In this document: one piece after another, positions 36,785 through 45,806 of the stretch
How positions within the stretch are numbered: the first letter of the stretch is position 1
How the letters are laid out: each line of letters begins with the position of its first letter
Assembly (NCBI GenBank): GCA_027533395.1
Contig: JAPZUF010000006.1
Coordinates: 124,001-188,000 of the forward strand
Direction: 5' to 3'
DNA: 64,000 bases
Source: Cyclobacteriaceae bacterium
GTDB lineage: Bacteria; Bacteroidota; Bacteroidia; Cytophagales; Cyclobacteriaceae
Notes under the pieces: generated by a model
What the model was told of the DNA's origin: nothing
The model's input: only the letters and a program-made list of their open reading frames with translations
Databases searched by the model: none
Made by a program: the position numbers and the translations under genes

Positions 36785-36998
36785 TTTTCTAAGTCTCTTA
36801 AAAATTTAATTGAATCATCTTAAACCTAAAATTTGAGTGTCTTCCACTCATTGATGACTCAAAATTAATCCGCGAAAATACCCTTTTAATTATAATTCGA
36901 TTAATCAGGCCTTTTTCAAGACAAAAAGTGGACACAAACTAACATTCGTTTGTATTGTTATAGATTAATCTTAAATTCGAGACTCAAATTTTTAAAGG

Positions 36999-38168
36999 AT
37001 GGAAACAGTAGCTGAAAGCATGCCTATGATTGGTTTTGAAGAAACCGAAAACCAAAAAATGATTGCCCAGATGATTCGTGACTTTGGCGCGAAAGAGATT
37101 AAACCCTTTATGATGGACTGGGATGAAACTCAGGAATTCCCCATCAATCTATTTCATAAACTGGGAAATCTGGGTTTAATGGGTGTTTTGGTTCCTGAAA
37201 ATTATGGTGGTGCAGGTTTTGGCTATTTAGAATATGTAACAGCAATAGTAGAATTAGCCAAAATTGATGGTTCTATTGGTCTTTCAATGGCTGCGCATAA
37301 CTCTTTATGTACAGGGCATCTTTTAAGTTTCGGTAATGAAGAACAGAAAAGTAAATATTTACCCAAATTAGCTTCCGGAGAATGGATTGGTGCTTGGGGA
37401 TTGACAGAGCCTAATACTGGCTCGGATGCCGGAAACATGAGAACAGTAGCTATTAAAGATGGCGATCATTATATCATTAATGGCGCAAAAAACTTTATCA
37501 CTCATGGAAAAAGCGGAAACCTTGCTGTTGTCATTGTGCGCACTGGTCAAGTGGGCGACTCGCATGGGATGACAGCCTTTTTAATTGAAAAAGGAACTCC
37601 AGGTTTTACCTCAGGTAAGAAAGAAAATAAATTAGGTATGCGTGCTTCAGAAACTGCCGAGTTAATTTTTCAAGATTGCCGCGTACACAAATCTCAAATG
37701 CTTGGAAAAGAAGGCGAAGGCTTTATCCAGGCCATGAAAGTGCTAGATGGAGGAAGAATTTCTATCGCAGCTTTGAGTTTGGGAATTGCAATAGGCGCCT
37801 ACGAAGCTGCCCTACAATATTCAAAAGAACGGCACCAGTTTAACCAGCCTATCGCTAAGTTTCAAGGTATTGCCTTTAAATTAGCAGACATGGCAACTAA
37901 AGTTGAGGCAGCAAAATTGCTTACTTACCGTGCTGCTGATATGAAAAATAAAGGTTTCAATGTAAACCGTGAATCAGCAATGGCTAAGCTATACGCTTCT
38001 GAAATTGCTGTAGAAATAGCCAACGAAGGCGTACAAATTTTTGGTGGATATGGATACACTAAAGATTTTCCTGCTGAAAAGTACTATCGTGATGCTAAGC
38101 TTTGCACAATCGGTGAAGGAACGTCTGAAATTCAAAAACTGGTGATTTCCAGATCTTTGTTAAAATAA
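36999..38168 (+). CDS. acyl-CoA dehydrogenase
   Basis: The 389-residue flavoenzyme contains GAWGLTEPNTGSDAGNMRT, GTPGFTSGKKENKLGMRASETAELIF, ERHQFNQPIAKFQGIAFKLADMAT and YYRDAKLCTIGEGTSEIQKLVISR, including the catalytic Glu of GEGTSEIQ. It oxidises an acyl-CoA to the trans-2-enoyl-CoA; chain-length preference is not readable, though the sequence is closest to the short-chain (butyryl) group. No other beta-oxidation genes adjoin. The ATG at 36999 is used, with 37020 as an alternative. Confidence 0.95.
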   Translation: METVAESMPMIGFEETENQKMIAQMIRDFGAKEIKPFMMDWDETQEFPINLFHKLGNLGLMGVLVPENYGGAGFGYLEYVTAIVELAKIDGSIGLSMAAHNSLCTGHLLSFGNEEQKSKYLPKLASGEWIGAWGLTEPNTGSDAGNMRTVAIKDGDHYIINGAKNFITHGKSGNLAVVIVRTGQVGDSHGMTAFLIEKGTPGFTSGKKENKLGMRASETAELIFQDCRVHKSQMLGKEGEGFIQAMKVLDGGRISIAALSLGIAIGAYEAALQYSKERHQFNQPIAKFQGIAFKLADMATKVEAAKLLTYRAADMKNKGFNVNRESAMAKLYASEIAVEIANEGVQIFGGYGYTKDFPAEKYYRDAKLCTIGEGTSEIQKLVISRSLLK

Positions 38169-38201
38169 TTTGTTTTTGATATTGTGGAATTCCTATATTT
38201 G
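38169..38201 (+). promoter_or_regulatory. promoter of rpsU
   Basis: TTTG (38169-38172), 21 bases, then TATATTTG (38194-38201) fits the Bacteroidota -33/-7 form TTTG-N(17-23)-TAnnTTTG. It begins at the stop of the acyl-CoA dehydrogenase gene and lies 20 bp before the rpsU start. Confidence 0.6.
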
Positions 38202-38221
38202 CAGCCCAAATAAGTACGCAC

Positions 38222-38416
38222 ATGCTAATTGTAAACATTAAAGAGAACGAGTCAATCGACAAAGCTTTAAAAAGATTTAAGAAGAAGTTTGAGAAGACTG
38301 GCATTTTACGTGAGTTAAGAAGCAGAACTTCTTTTACTAAACCTTCAGTTCGCAGAAGAAACGAGATTATTCGTGCTGCTTACATACAGAATATCCGCAA
38401 TCAAGAAGCTCAGTAA
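38222..38416 (+). CDS. rpsU: 30S ribosomal protein S21
   Basis: The 64-residue basic protein matches S21 (IVNIKENESIDKALKRFKKK and PSVRRRNEIIRAAY). In Bacteroidota S21 shapes the 3' end of 16S rRNA in a way that limits Shine-Dalgarno use. It has its own promoter and a strong terminator 24 bp downstream, so it can be expressed separately from the recombinase gene. Confidence 0.97.
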   Translation: MLIVNIKENESIDKALKRFKKKFEKTGILRELRSRTSFTKPSVRRRNEIIRAAYIQNIRNQEAQ

Positions 38417-38440
38417 GCTTTTTATCAACAATATTTCCAC

Positions 38441-38480
38441 AATCCCCTTTAGGTTCTTCCTAAAGGGGATTTATTTTTTT
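38441..38480 (+). terminator. strong rho-independent terminator after rpsU
   Basis: A 13-bp perfect stem, AATCCCCTTTAGG (38441-38453) with CCTAAAGGGGATT (38459-38471), a TTCTT loop and a run of T ending at 38480. It probably lets only part of the transcript continue into xer and hpf. Confidence 0.92.
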
Positions 38481-38508
38481 ACATTGTTTCAGGTATAAAC
38501 GCCTCCGC

Positions 38509-39387
38509 ATGACAGATGCTTTTTTGAGATACCTGGAATTTGAGAAAAGATTGAGCAAGCATACTGTTTTATCTTACGAAACAGACCTAAAACAACTCGT
38601 TGATTTTCTCCATCAAACTTTTGAAATCCAGCTGCCCGAGTTAGCTACTTTTCCTATGTTAAGAGGCTGGATTGCCAGTCTTGTTGAAAGTAACATCAAT
38701 CCAAAATCTGTTAATCGAAAAATTGCTTGTCTCCGCTCTTTTTATAAATACCTGATAAAACAAGGCCATCTTTCTGTTAATCCGGCAGAGAAACTCAAAG
38801 TACTAAAAACACAAAAACGCCTGCCTGTTTTTGTCAAAGAAAATGAAATACAAGATTTGCTAAACCATGTTGCTTTCGAAAATAACTTTCATGGTTTGCG
38901 TGATCGTTTGATCATAGAGCTTTTATACGGAAGTGGAATTCGCTTAAGTGAATTATTAGAATTGAAAGACATGGATATTCAATGGCAGAAACAAACCATT
39001 AAAGTTTTAGGTAAAAGAAACAAAGAAAGAATAATCCCATTTTCTAACTATCTCGTAAATATTATAAAAGAGTATCAACAAGCCAGAAACAAAGAGATTG
39101 GAAAACACAACGAAAACTTCTTACTCTTAACAAATAGTGGCGAACCTGCTTATCCGGGTTTGGTACAAGCAACTGTTAAAAAATATTTATCACAAACTAA
39201 TGTGGAAAAGAGGAGTCCTCACGTTCTAAGGCATACATATGCTACACATTTATTAAATAAAGGCGCAGAGATTAACGCTGTAAAAGATTTGTTAGGACAT
39301 TCTAGTTTGGCGGCAACACAGGTATATACTCACAATACTATGGAAAAACTAAAAAAAGCTTTTGAACAAGCTCACCCTAAAGCATGA
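38509..39387 (+). CDS. tyrosine recombinase XerC/XerD
   Basis: The 292-residue recombinase has the N-terminal SAM-like domain and the catalytic set: Arg in YGSGIRLSELLEL, Lys in VLGKRNKERIIPF, His-x-x-Arg in HVLRHTYATHLL, His in LGHSSLAATQVYTH and the final Tyr in that block. It resolves chromosome dimers at dif. The linkage rpsU-xer-hpf is a conserved Bacteroidota arrangement, so this is the housekeeping enzyme rather than a phage integrase. Confidence 0.95.
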   Translation: MTDAFLRYLEFEKRLSKHTVLSYETDLKQLVDFLHQTFEIQLPELATFPMLRGWIASLVESNINPKSVNRKIACLRSFYKYLIKQGHLSVNPAEKLKVLKTQKRLPVFVKENEIQDLLNHVAFENNFHGLRDRLIIELLYGSGIRLSELLELKDMDIQWQKQTIKVLGKRNKERIIPFSNYLVNIIKEYQQARNKEIGKHNENFLLLTNSGEPAYPGLVQATVKKYLSQTNVEKRSPHVLRHTYATHLLNKGAEINAVKDLLGHSSLAATQVYTHNTMEKLKKAFEQAHPKA

Positions 39388-39478
39388 CAAAAATTATAAA
39401 TCTTATGTAAACAATACTACACATTACGGTTGCATTCAACCTATTTTTTGTTTCAGTTTCAATTTTAAATTTTAGATT

Positions 39479-39781
39479 ATGAAGTTACAAGTTCATTCCA
39501 TCCACTTCGATGCAGACCAAAAGCTTATTGATTTTATTCAGAAGAAAGTTGAGAAGCTTGAAACATTTTACGACCGTGTAGTTGACGGTGAAGTGTTTTT
39601 AAGATTGAATAATGAAGGTGTAGAAAATAAGACTGTGGAAATAAAAGTACGCGTTCCGGGTAGTCAACTATTTGCGACAGAGAAAGCTCGTTCTTTTGAA
39701 GCTGCGACTGATTTGGCAACTGAAGCTTTGCGCAATCAATTGGCCAAGTTTAAAACAAAGCAAAAAGAAGGAAGAGTTTGA
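39479..39781 (+). CDS. hpf: short ribosome hibernation-promoting factor
   Basis: The 100-residue protein matches the short HPF/RaiA family (IHFDADQKLIDFIQKKVEKLETFYDRVVDGEVFL and TEKARSFEAATDLATEALRNQL). It binds the decoding site of the 30S subunit in stationary phase. It follows xer by 91 bp and is followed by a terminator. Confidence 0.94.
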   Translation: MKLQVHSIHFDADQKLIDFIQKKVEKLETFYDRVVDGEVFLRLNNEGVENKTVEIKVRVPGSQLFATEKARSFEAATDLATEALRNQLAKFKTKQKEGRV

Positions 39782-39811
39782 TTCACTGATCCACTTCATT
39801 TTAACCTATAA

Positions 39812-39840
39812 AAAAAGCCCCGATTGGGGCTTTTTCATTT
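39812..39840 (+). terminator. terminator between hpf and the convergent zinc-ribbon gene
   Basis: Stem AAAAAGCCCC (39812-39821) pairs with GGGGCTTTTT (39826-39835) around GATT, flanked by A and T runs. The symmetry lets it serve both convergent transcripts. Confidence 0.9.
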
Positions 39841-39859
39841 TTTGTGTTGTCGTGTAATC

Positions 39860-40612
39860 TTAAGCAGAAGCAGCAGCGGTTTCTTCAAATTTAGTTGAAG
39901 CTTTTAGGTGAACAGTTTTCTTAGCTTTGTAACCACAATAACCGCACTGAAAATGCTTTAACAATTCACCTTCTTCAGTTGAAGTTGGCGCTTTAATGAT
40001 CTCTTCCTTCACTACTTTAAAGGTTTGGTAATTGCACTCAGGGCATTGTAAGGCGTGTAAGTGACCAGCATAACGTTCAATTTTAATGTATCCGGTTTCT
40101 TCGTCTTTCCAAACATCGTAGTCCACTGAAAAAACATTTTCTTCAGCTTGCATCCCTTCATCAAGGTAAGCATCTTCTTCTTCTTCGCTTAACAATTTCA
40201 TTGGCTTACCGCTTGGAGATAATCTTGGCTTGTAACGCAAAGTGCGAAGTCTTTTTTCGATGAAAAATGGATAATAAAATTTCAATAAATTCTGAATAAT
40301 CAACCCTACAATCAAGCCCATTGAAACTGTAGTAAATAATCTTACCACTATCCAAAGCGCGTTTAATTCTTCAACATTGGCATTAGCAAAGAAACAACCT
40401 CCAACGATTAACACGATAGCTGCTATCCAAAGCAACTTAATTTCATGCCTGTTGATAAAATCGTACTTATCTTTTGCTTCGCCTACTGTGGCCAGCCTAA
40501 TCATGTAACCTAAGATGACAAGAACAGCTAAAGCCCAGCATCCGTAGGCAATATTCATGGCTGCCTCATTCCACGGTGCGTATTGTGCTGCTAAATCGTA
40601 GTTATTGTTCAT
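39860..40612 (-). CDS. membrane protein with C-terminal zinc ribbon
   Basis: The 250-residue protein has three membrane segments in the first 110 residues (about 20-38, 60-80, 90-110), a cytoplasmic acidic stretch (LLSEEEEDAYLDEGM), and two paired Cys motifs, CPECNYQTF near residue 190 and CGYCGYKAKK near residue 224, that form a treble-clef-type zinc ribbon. I recognise no family by name. It converges on hpf. Confidence 0.65.
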   Translation of the reverse strand: MNNNYDLAAQYAPWNEAAMNIAYGCWALAVLVILGYMIRLATVGEAKDKYDFINRHEIKLLWIAAIVLIVGGCFFANANVEELNALWIVVRLFTTVSMGLIVGLIIQNLLKFYYPFFIEKRLRTLRYKPRLSPSGKPMKLLSEEEEDAYLDEGMQAEENVFSVDYDVWKDEETGYIKIERYAGHLHALQCPECNYQTFKVVKEEIIKAPTSTEEGELLKHFQCGYCGYKAKKTVHLKASTKFEETAAASA

Positions 40613-40790
40613 AGCTAATGGGTTGAGTGTTGGGGTTTCTATAACAAATATAAAATTTCCTATCCTTAATAAAACACGTTCCTAAACCAATTTTTTAATT
40701 TAGGCAACGAAAGTACGTATTGTTTTGGATATCAGTCAATACCAAAACTGTATTTCAACTTACTTTATAAGAAAATAAAGGCGGAGGTAA

Positions 40791-41549
40791 CTAAATTCGG
40801 TCTAAAAAGTTTACCAAAAGTTCAGAAGTTAATTCAGTTTCTTCAAACATCCCCATATGCCCAACTGTTGGGAGGGTAGATATCTCAATGTTTTTGCCTT
40901 TTTCCAAAGCACTTTTTAAGGTTTGGTGATTGATAACGGTATCTTTTTCTCCTAAAATGAGGAAAGCCGGCTTATTACTTGAAATTAAAGTTGAAGTATT
41001 ATCGTAACGATCGCGCATAGCAGCCAAGTACTGAATAACTGTTCTTGGATTTGACTTTACAGCTAATTCCTGAATTTTAGGAATAATTGTATGATTTGGG
41101 TTGGCAAATAGTGGCTTAACAAAATTACGAGCGAATGTTTCTACACCGTTTTCATCGATAAATTGAATGGTTTTGGTGCGATTATCCTTTTTCTCATCCG
41201 AATCGGGTAAAGTAGTGGAATGAAATAAAGTAATCGACCTGACCTTTTCGGGGAACAACTTCAAAAAAGACAAAGCGATATATCCACCAAGAGAATGACC
41301 CACTAAATGAAAACCAGTCAGTTTTAATAATTCAGTTTCTTCCTTGATGATGCGGGCAATTTCTTCTAAAGTAAATTCAGCAAATGGCAACTCACTTCTA
41401 CCAAAACCTGGAAGATCGAAAGCATAATGAGTATAATTACCTATTGAAGAAATGAAATCATTCCAAATTTCGTGTGTTTCCAAAAATCCATGCAGATAGA
41501 CAATCGCAGGGCCGTTGCCACTAAATGAAACGTGGATTTTTGGCTTCAT
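40791..41549 (-). CDS. alpha/beta hydrolase
   Basis: The 252-residue protein has the oxyanion loop HGFLETHEIW near residue 20, nucleophile elbow LVGHSLGGY (Ser94-region), Asp in LGEKDTVIN and catalytic His in VGHMGMFEE. This is a standard alpha/beta hydrolase with unknown substrate. It shares one base with the dxs stop (TAATG), so it is translated from the dxs message. Confidence 0.9.
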   Translation of the reverse strand: MKPKIHVSFSGNGPAIVYLHGFLETHEIWNDFISSIGNYTHYAFDLPGFGRSELPFAEFTLEEIARIIKEETELLKLTGFHLVGHSLGGYIALSFLKLFPEKVRSITLFHSTTLPDSDEKKDNRTKTIQFIDENGVETFARNFVKPLFANPNHTIIPKIQELAVKSNPRTVIQYLAAMRDRYDNTSTLISSNKPAFLILGEKDTVINHQTLKSALEKGKNIEISTLPTVGHMGMFEETELTSELLVNFLDRI

Positions 41550-43471
41550 TATACTTTAACGGAAGTTTCAATCAAGGATTTTGCCATTCTATAAATTCCT
41601 TCAACATCGAAACCACATTCTTTGTGCAACTCAATTTGTTCGCCATGCTCAATCACCTGATCAGGAATGCCCAACAATTTTACTTCTGCTTTATAAGAAT
41701 GAGCACTCGCAAACTCTAGCACAGCACTTCCAAAACCTCCTATGATACAACCATCTTCCACAGCAATTACTTTGTTGTATTTACTAAAGACGTGATGCAA
41801 CATCTCCTCATCAAGCGGCTTAGCGAAACGCATGTCGTAATGCCCAATGGTTAAACCTTCTTTTTCTAATTGCTCGCTTACTTCTACAGCGTAGTTGCCA
41901 ATGTGGCCGATGGTTAAGATTGCCAATTCTTCTCCTTCCTTTATTACTCTACCCTTGCCAATTTCGATGGCTTGCATGGGTAGTCTCCAATTAGGCATCA
42001 CACCTTGTCCGCGTGGATAACGAATGGTAAAGGCCAGTTCTTTTCTTGGTTGAGCTGCCGTGAACATCATGTTTCTTAATTCTTCCTCATTCATGGGTGA
42101 AGCAATCACCATGTTGGGTATGCAACGCATGTAAGCAATATCGTAAGCACCGTGATGCGTGGGGCCATCTGCTCCTGCGAAACCGGCTCTATCTAAACAA
42201 AAATTGACAGGTAAATTCTGTATGCATACATCGTGAATTACCTGATCATATGCACGTTGCATGAACGAGCTGTAAATATTACAAAAAGGAATTAATCCTT
42301 GTGTGGCTAAACCTGCTGAAAAAGTAACAGCGTGTTGTTCAGCTATACCCACATCAAAAGCACGCGTTGGCATTTCCTTCATCATGATGTTCATGGATGA
42401 ACCTGAAGGCATAGCCGGAGTAATCCCCATTATTTTTTCATCAGCCTTGGCTAATTCTACCAGCGTATGACCAAACACATCCTGGTATTTAGGAGGCTGC
42501 GGTTTTTCATAAACTTTTTTGTGGATTTCTCCTGTGATTTTATCGAAAGTACCGGGCGCGTGCCAGGTGGTAGCATTTCCTTTTTCTGCGGGGCCGTACC
42601 CTTTACCTTTTACAGTAACACAATGAAGGATTTTCGGTCCTTTTATATTCTTTAAATCTTTAAGAACACTTACTAAGTGATCTACATCGTGGCCATCAAC
42701 CGGTCCGAAATATCTTAAATTCAAAGATTCGAAAAGATTACTTTGGCTAAGCAAAGTGGATTTGATACCATTCTCTAATTTACTCACCAACTCTTGCGCA
42801 TTTTTGCCAAGTGATGAGAATTTACCGAGCACATTCCATACTTCATCTTTCAGTTTATTATAGACTTTTGAAGTAGTGATGTCGGTTAAGTAATCCTTTA
42901 AAGCACCCACATTAGGATCAATCGACATACAATTGTCGTTGAGGATGATCAAAATATTTGAGTCAGATACACCGGCATGATTCATGGCCTCGAAAGCCAT
43001 TCCACCTGTCATGGCGCCATCCCCAATGATGGCTACATGCTGCTTATCTTCTAAACCTTGATATTTAGAAGCGATTGCCATCCCTAAAGCTGCTGAAATT
43101 GAAGTAGAGCTGTGCCCAACGCCAAACGTATCATAAATACTCTCCTTTCTTTTCGGAAAGCCTGAAATTCCTTTGTAAATTCTATTCGTGTGAAAAGTGT
43201 CCTTTCTTCCGGTTAAAATTTTATGGCCATAGGCCTGATGCCCAACATCCCAAACGAGTTGATCATATGGTGTATTGAATACATAATGCAAAGCAACTGT
43301 TAGCTCAACCACGCCCAAACTGGCTCCAAAATGTCCTCCGTATACGGAAACATTATCAACAATGAATTGCCTCAACTCCTGACAAAGAAGCACGAGTTCA
43401 TCCTGATTTAATTTTTTCAAATCATCAGGATTATTGATTTTGGCGAGGAGAGGACCGGGTGTTATCAGCAT
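41549..43471 (-). CDS. dxs: 1-deoxy-D-xylulose-5-phosphate synthase
   Basis: The 640-residue thiamine-diphosphate enzyme has the TPP-binding GDGAMTGGMAFEAMNHAG to NDNCMSIDPN block, DVGIAEQHAVTFSAGLA and DRAGFAGADGPTHHGAYDIAY. It makes DXP from pyruvate and glyceraldehyde 3-phosphate, the first step of the MEP isoprenoid route. An alpha/beta hydrolase gene is coupled downstream. Confidence 0.98.
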   Translation of the reverse strand: MLITPGPLLAKINNPDDLKKLNQDELVLLCQELRQFIVDNVSVYGGHFGASLGVVELTVALHYVFNTPYDQLVWDVGHQAYGHKILTGRKDTFHTNRIYKGISGFPKRKESIYDTFGVGHSSTSISAALGMAIASKYQGLEDKQHVAIIGDGAMTGGMAFEAMNHAGVSDSNILIILNDNCMSIDPNVGALKDYLTDITTSKVYNKLKDEVWNVLGKFSSLGKNAQELVSKLENGIKSTLLSQSNLFESLNLRYFGPVDGHDVDHLVSVLKDLKNIKGPKILHCVTVKGKGYGPAEKGNATTWHAPGTFDKITGEIHKKVYEKPQPPKYQDVFGHTLVELAKADEKIMGITPAMPSGSSMNIMMKEMPTRAFDVGIAEQHAVTFSAGLATQGLIPFCNIYSSFMQRAYDQVIHDVCIQNLPVNFCLDRAGFAGADGPTHHGAYDIAYMRCIPNMVIASPMNEEELRNMMFTAAQPRKELAFTIRYPRGQGVMPNWRLPMQAIEIGKGRVIKEGEELAILTIGHIGNYAVEVSEQLEKEGLTIGHYDMRFAKPLDEEMLHHVFSKYNKVIAVEDGCIIGGFGSAVLEFASAHSYKAEVKLLGIPDQVIEHGEQIELHKECGFDVEGIYRMAKSLIETSVKV

Positions 43472-43636
43472 GGCTGGTTATTTTGTTTAACCTTTAAACA
43501 GAGTTTGAAAGTAAGTGTTTTCTGGCGGATTTCAATTTTTACGCCAACCAGCAAAAATAGTTAATATTAGGTTGGTATTTAATCAAGGGTGTTATCAGAA
43601 AATACCTCTATTTTTGCCCTCCACTCCGAAAAATAC

Positions 43637-44419
43637 ATGAACCAGGAAAATTTTGAGATAAAACTGCCTTTGTTCGAAGGTCCATTTGATTTGTTGTTGT
43701 TTTTCATCGAAAGAGATGAACTCGACATCCATGATATCCCTATTTCAAAAATCACCAATGATTTTTTGGATTATATACGCCAATTAGAAATTTTGAATAT
43801 TGAAGTTGCCAGCGAATTCATTTTGGTTGCTGCTACCTTAATGCGCATCAAATCTAAAATGTTGCTTCCAAGGCCACAGATTGATGAACAGGGTAATGAA
43901 ATTGATCCACGCGAAGAATTAGTTCGCCATCTTTTAGAGTATAAAAAATATAAATCAGTGCTTGAAAACTTCCATAAAATGGAAGAAACAGAATTGATGA
44001 AAGAGAAACGCGGAAACTTGGCAAAAGAGCTTCGCGCTCTGGCTGAAAGCACCAATGTTGAAGCAGAATTGCAGGATGTGGATGTTTTTAAGTTGATGAC
44101 TGTTTTTGACAAAGTGTTAAAAAGATTTGAAGCCACTAAAAACAAACCTGTGCATCAGGTTATTCAATATCCTTATACCATCGAAGCACAGAAAGAAGTT
44201 ATTTTTCAGGAAATAAAATCGAAGGGTAAAGTTCCATTCGTGGAGATTATTGAAAAATATTCACGCTCGCGTATTGCTTTGATTTTTAACTTTCTTGCTA
44301 TTCTCGAAATGTTGGCTATAGGCAGAATTGGTATTCAGGTAGGAGAGGGTTACAATAATTTTTGGGTAACCGACAAAGCAGAAACCACCGAACCTGCGCT
44401 TACACCGGAGCAATTATAA
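43637..44419 (+). CDS. scpA: segregation and condensation protein A
   Basis: From the ATG at 43637 the protein is 260 residues with LPLFEGPFDLLLFFIERDELDIHDIPISKIT near the N-terminus and LVAATLMRIKSKMLLPR, both ScpA hallmarks; this kleisin bridges the SMC heads with ScpB. A TATTTTTG (-7-like, 43609-43616) lies 20 bp upstream. scpB is not adjacent. The gene is divergent from dxs and converges on yihY with 2 bp between. Confidence 0.96.
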   Translation: MNQENFEIKLPLFEGPFDLLLFFIERDELDIHDIPISKITNDFLDYIRQLEILNIEVASEFILVAATLMRIKSKMLLPRPQIDEQGNEIDPREELVRHLLEYKKYKSVLENFHKMEETELMKEKRGNLAKELRALAESTNVEAELQDVDVFKLMTVFDKVLKRFEATKNKPVHQVIQYPYTIEAQKEVIFQEIKSKGKVPFVEIIEKYSRSRIALIFNFLAILEMLAIGRIGIQVGEGYNNFWVTDKAETTEPALTPEQL

Positions 44420-44421
44420 GA

Positions 44422-45402
44422 CTATCTTTTTTTATTGAATCGTGCTTTCCAAAGTAATTCTTTGGTTTTAGCTGCATGTATGCTAGCGTTGATTTCGTAT
44501 CCAAACAACAATACGATGGTTACTAATTGCACCCAAACCATCAATGCAATCAAAGCTCCGATAGATCCATATACTTTATTATAACTACCAAAGTTGGTTA
44601 CATAATAAGAAAAACCATAGGATACGCCCATGATTCCTAACGTTGCCAGTATAGAACCGAAGGAGAAAAAACGCCATCCATAATGAACAGCCGGTGCGAA
44701 ATAATAAATTGAAGAAATAGAAAAGAAAAAGACCAAAAAGATGACTATAAATCGCAAAGCTAAAATCATGTAAACCGTGTAGTTATCAAGATTAAGCCAA
44801 TGGAATTCTTGTAAATGACCTAATATATAATCCAATACTAGCTGACCCACAATTAAAAGAATAACTGCTAAAAAAAGTGCAAAAGCTAAGTTTAAGGTTA
44901 ACCCGGTTGCAATCAATCTCATTTTAAAAAATCCTCTGTTCTCTACTGTGCGATAACAGGCATTGAAAGCGCGCATCAAAGCCACCATCCCATTTGTTGC
45001 TAAATACAAAGCGAATAAAACACCAAAGGTTAGCAATCCTCCACGTGAATTTCCAACAATATCTTCAATGGTAGTGGCAACGGAATTATATATGCTCGGT
45101 GGCATTAAACTGGCTAAAAATGCTAGGATGCTCTCTTTGTTGACCTCCGGCACCCACTCGGTGATGTAGGGAATTAGTGTAAACAAAAAGATAATGGTTG
45201 GAAAAATAGCCAAGATAAAATTGAATGCAACCCCATTGGCTTTATCCAATAAATCATCTTTTTTCATGTTATACATGAAAATCTTCAACACTTTATATAA
45301 GGATACTCTTGCTTTCCCGCCTACATGAACATGCTTAAGCCAGGATACAATACGTTGTACTTGCGAATATTTTAATATCAGTTTTTTTGTTTTGTATTTC
45401 AT
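44422..45402 (-). CDS. YihY/BrkB family membrane protein
   Basis: The 326-residue protein has about six membrane segments and family blocks KANGVAFNFILAIFPTIIFLF and YNKVYGSIGALIALMVWVQL. It was once called ribonuclease BN, but the family is a membrane protein of unclear function, perhaps a transporter. It overlaps the thioesterase gene by 4 bp. Confidence 0.9.
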   Translation of the reverse strand: MKYKTKKLILKYSQVQRIVSWLKHVHVGGKARVSLYKVLKIFMYNMKKDDLLDKANGVAFNFILAIFPTIIFLFTLIPYITEWVPEVNKESILAFLASLMPPSIYNSVATTIEDIVGNSRGGLLTFGVLFALYLATNGMVALMRAFNACYRTVENRGFFKMRLIATGLTLNLAFALFLAVILLIVGQLVLDYILGHLQEFHWLNLDNYTVYMILALRFIVIFLVFFFSISSIYYFAPAVHYGWRFFSFGSILATLGIMGVSYGFSYYVTNFGSYNKVYGSIGALIALMVWVQLVTIVLLFGYEINASIHAAKTKELLWKARFNKKR

Positions 45403-45806
45403 GCAAAGTAAGGTTGAAGTACATCAGCCATTATTTTTGGCATGCGGCAGGGCCTATTGGTTTTCATATCAATAAAGGCAAGTTTGGTTTCGCCTTCATG
45501 AATTAAATTTTTCTGTTCGCTAAAAATCTTATAAAAAAAAGTTATTCTAACGGCCGGCATCTCAATTAGAGTTGTTTCAATGGTTAACAATTCATCATAT
45601 CGGGCGGGTGCAAAAAATTTAGAATGATTTTCTAACACAGGCATCATTACACCACTTTCTTCTAAAGATTTGTAGGTTAATCCTAATTGTCTCAAACTCT
45701 CAACTCTTCCAATTTCGTAGAATGTAGCATAGTTGCCATAGTACACATAACCCATTTGGTCTGTATCGGCATAGCGAACCCTGATTTGAAATTGAGAAGT
45801 GTACAT
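45399..45806 (-). CDS. YbgC-type acyl-CoA thioesterase
   Basis: The 135-residue hot-dog protein has the 4HBT motif VRYADTDQMGYVYYGNYATFYE with the catalytic Asp of YADTDQ, and full length for the family. It hydrolyses acyl-CoA thioesters. It shares one base with the mltG stop and overlaps the yihY start by 4 bp, so the three genes form a coupled operon. Confidence 0.93.
   Translation of the reverse strand: MYTSQFQIRVRYADTDQMGYVYYGNYATFYEIGRVESLRQLGLTYKSLEESGVMMPVLENHSKFFAPARYDELLTIETTLIEMPAVRITFFYKIFSEQKNLIHEGETKLAFIDMKTNRPCRMPKIMADVLQPYFA

Noticed and set aside
38509-39387. Possible phage or island integrase
   Set aside because: It lies between rpsU and hpf in the conserved housekeeping position, and no attachment repeats or phage genes are near.
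39388-39478. Search for tRNA genes around hpf
   Set aside because: No cloverleaf-like arms or CCA-type ends are visible in this gap or in 39782-39859.
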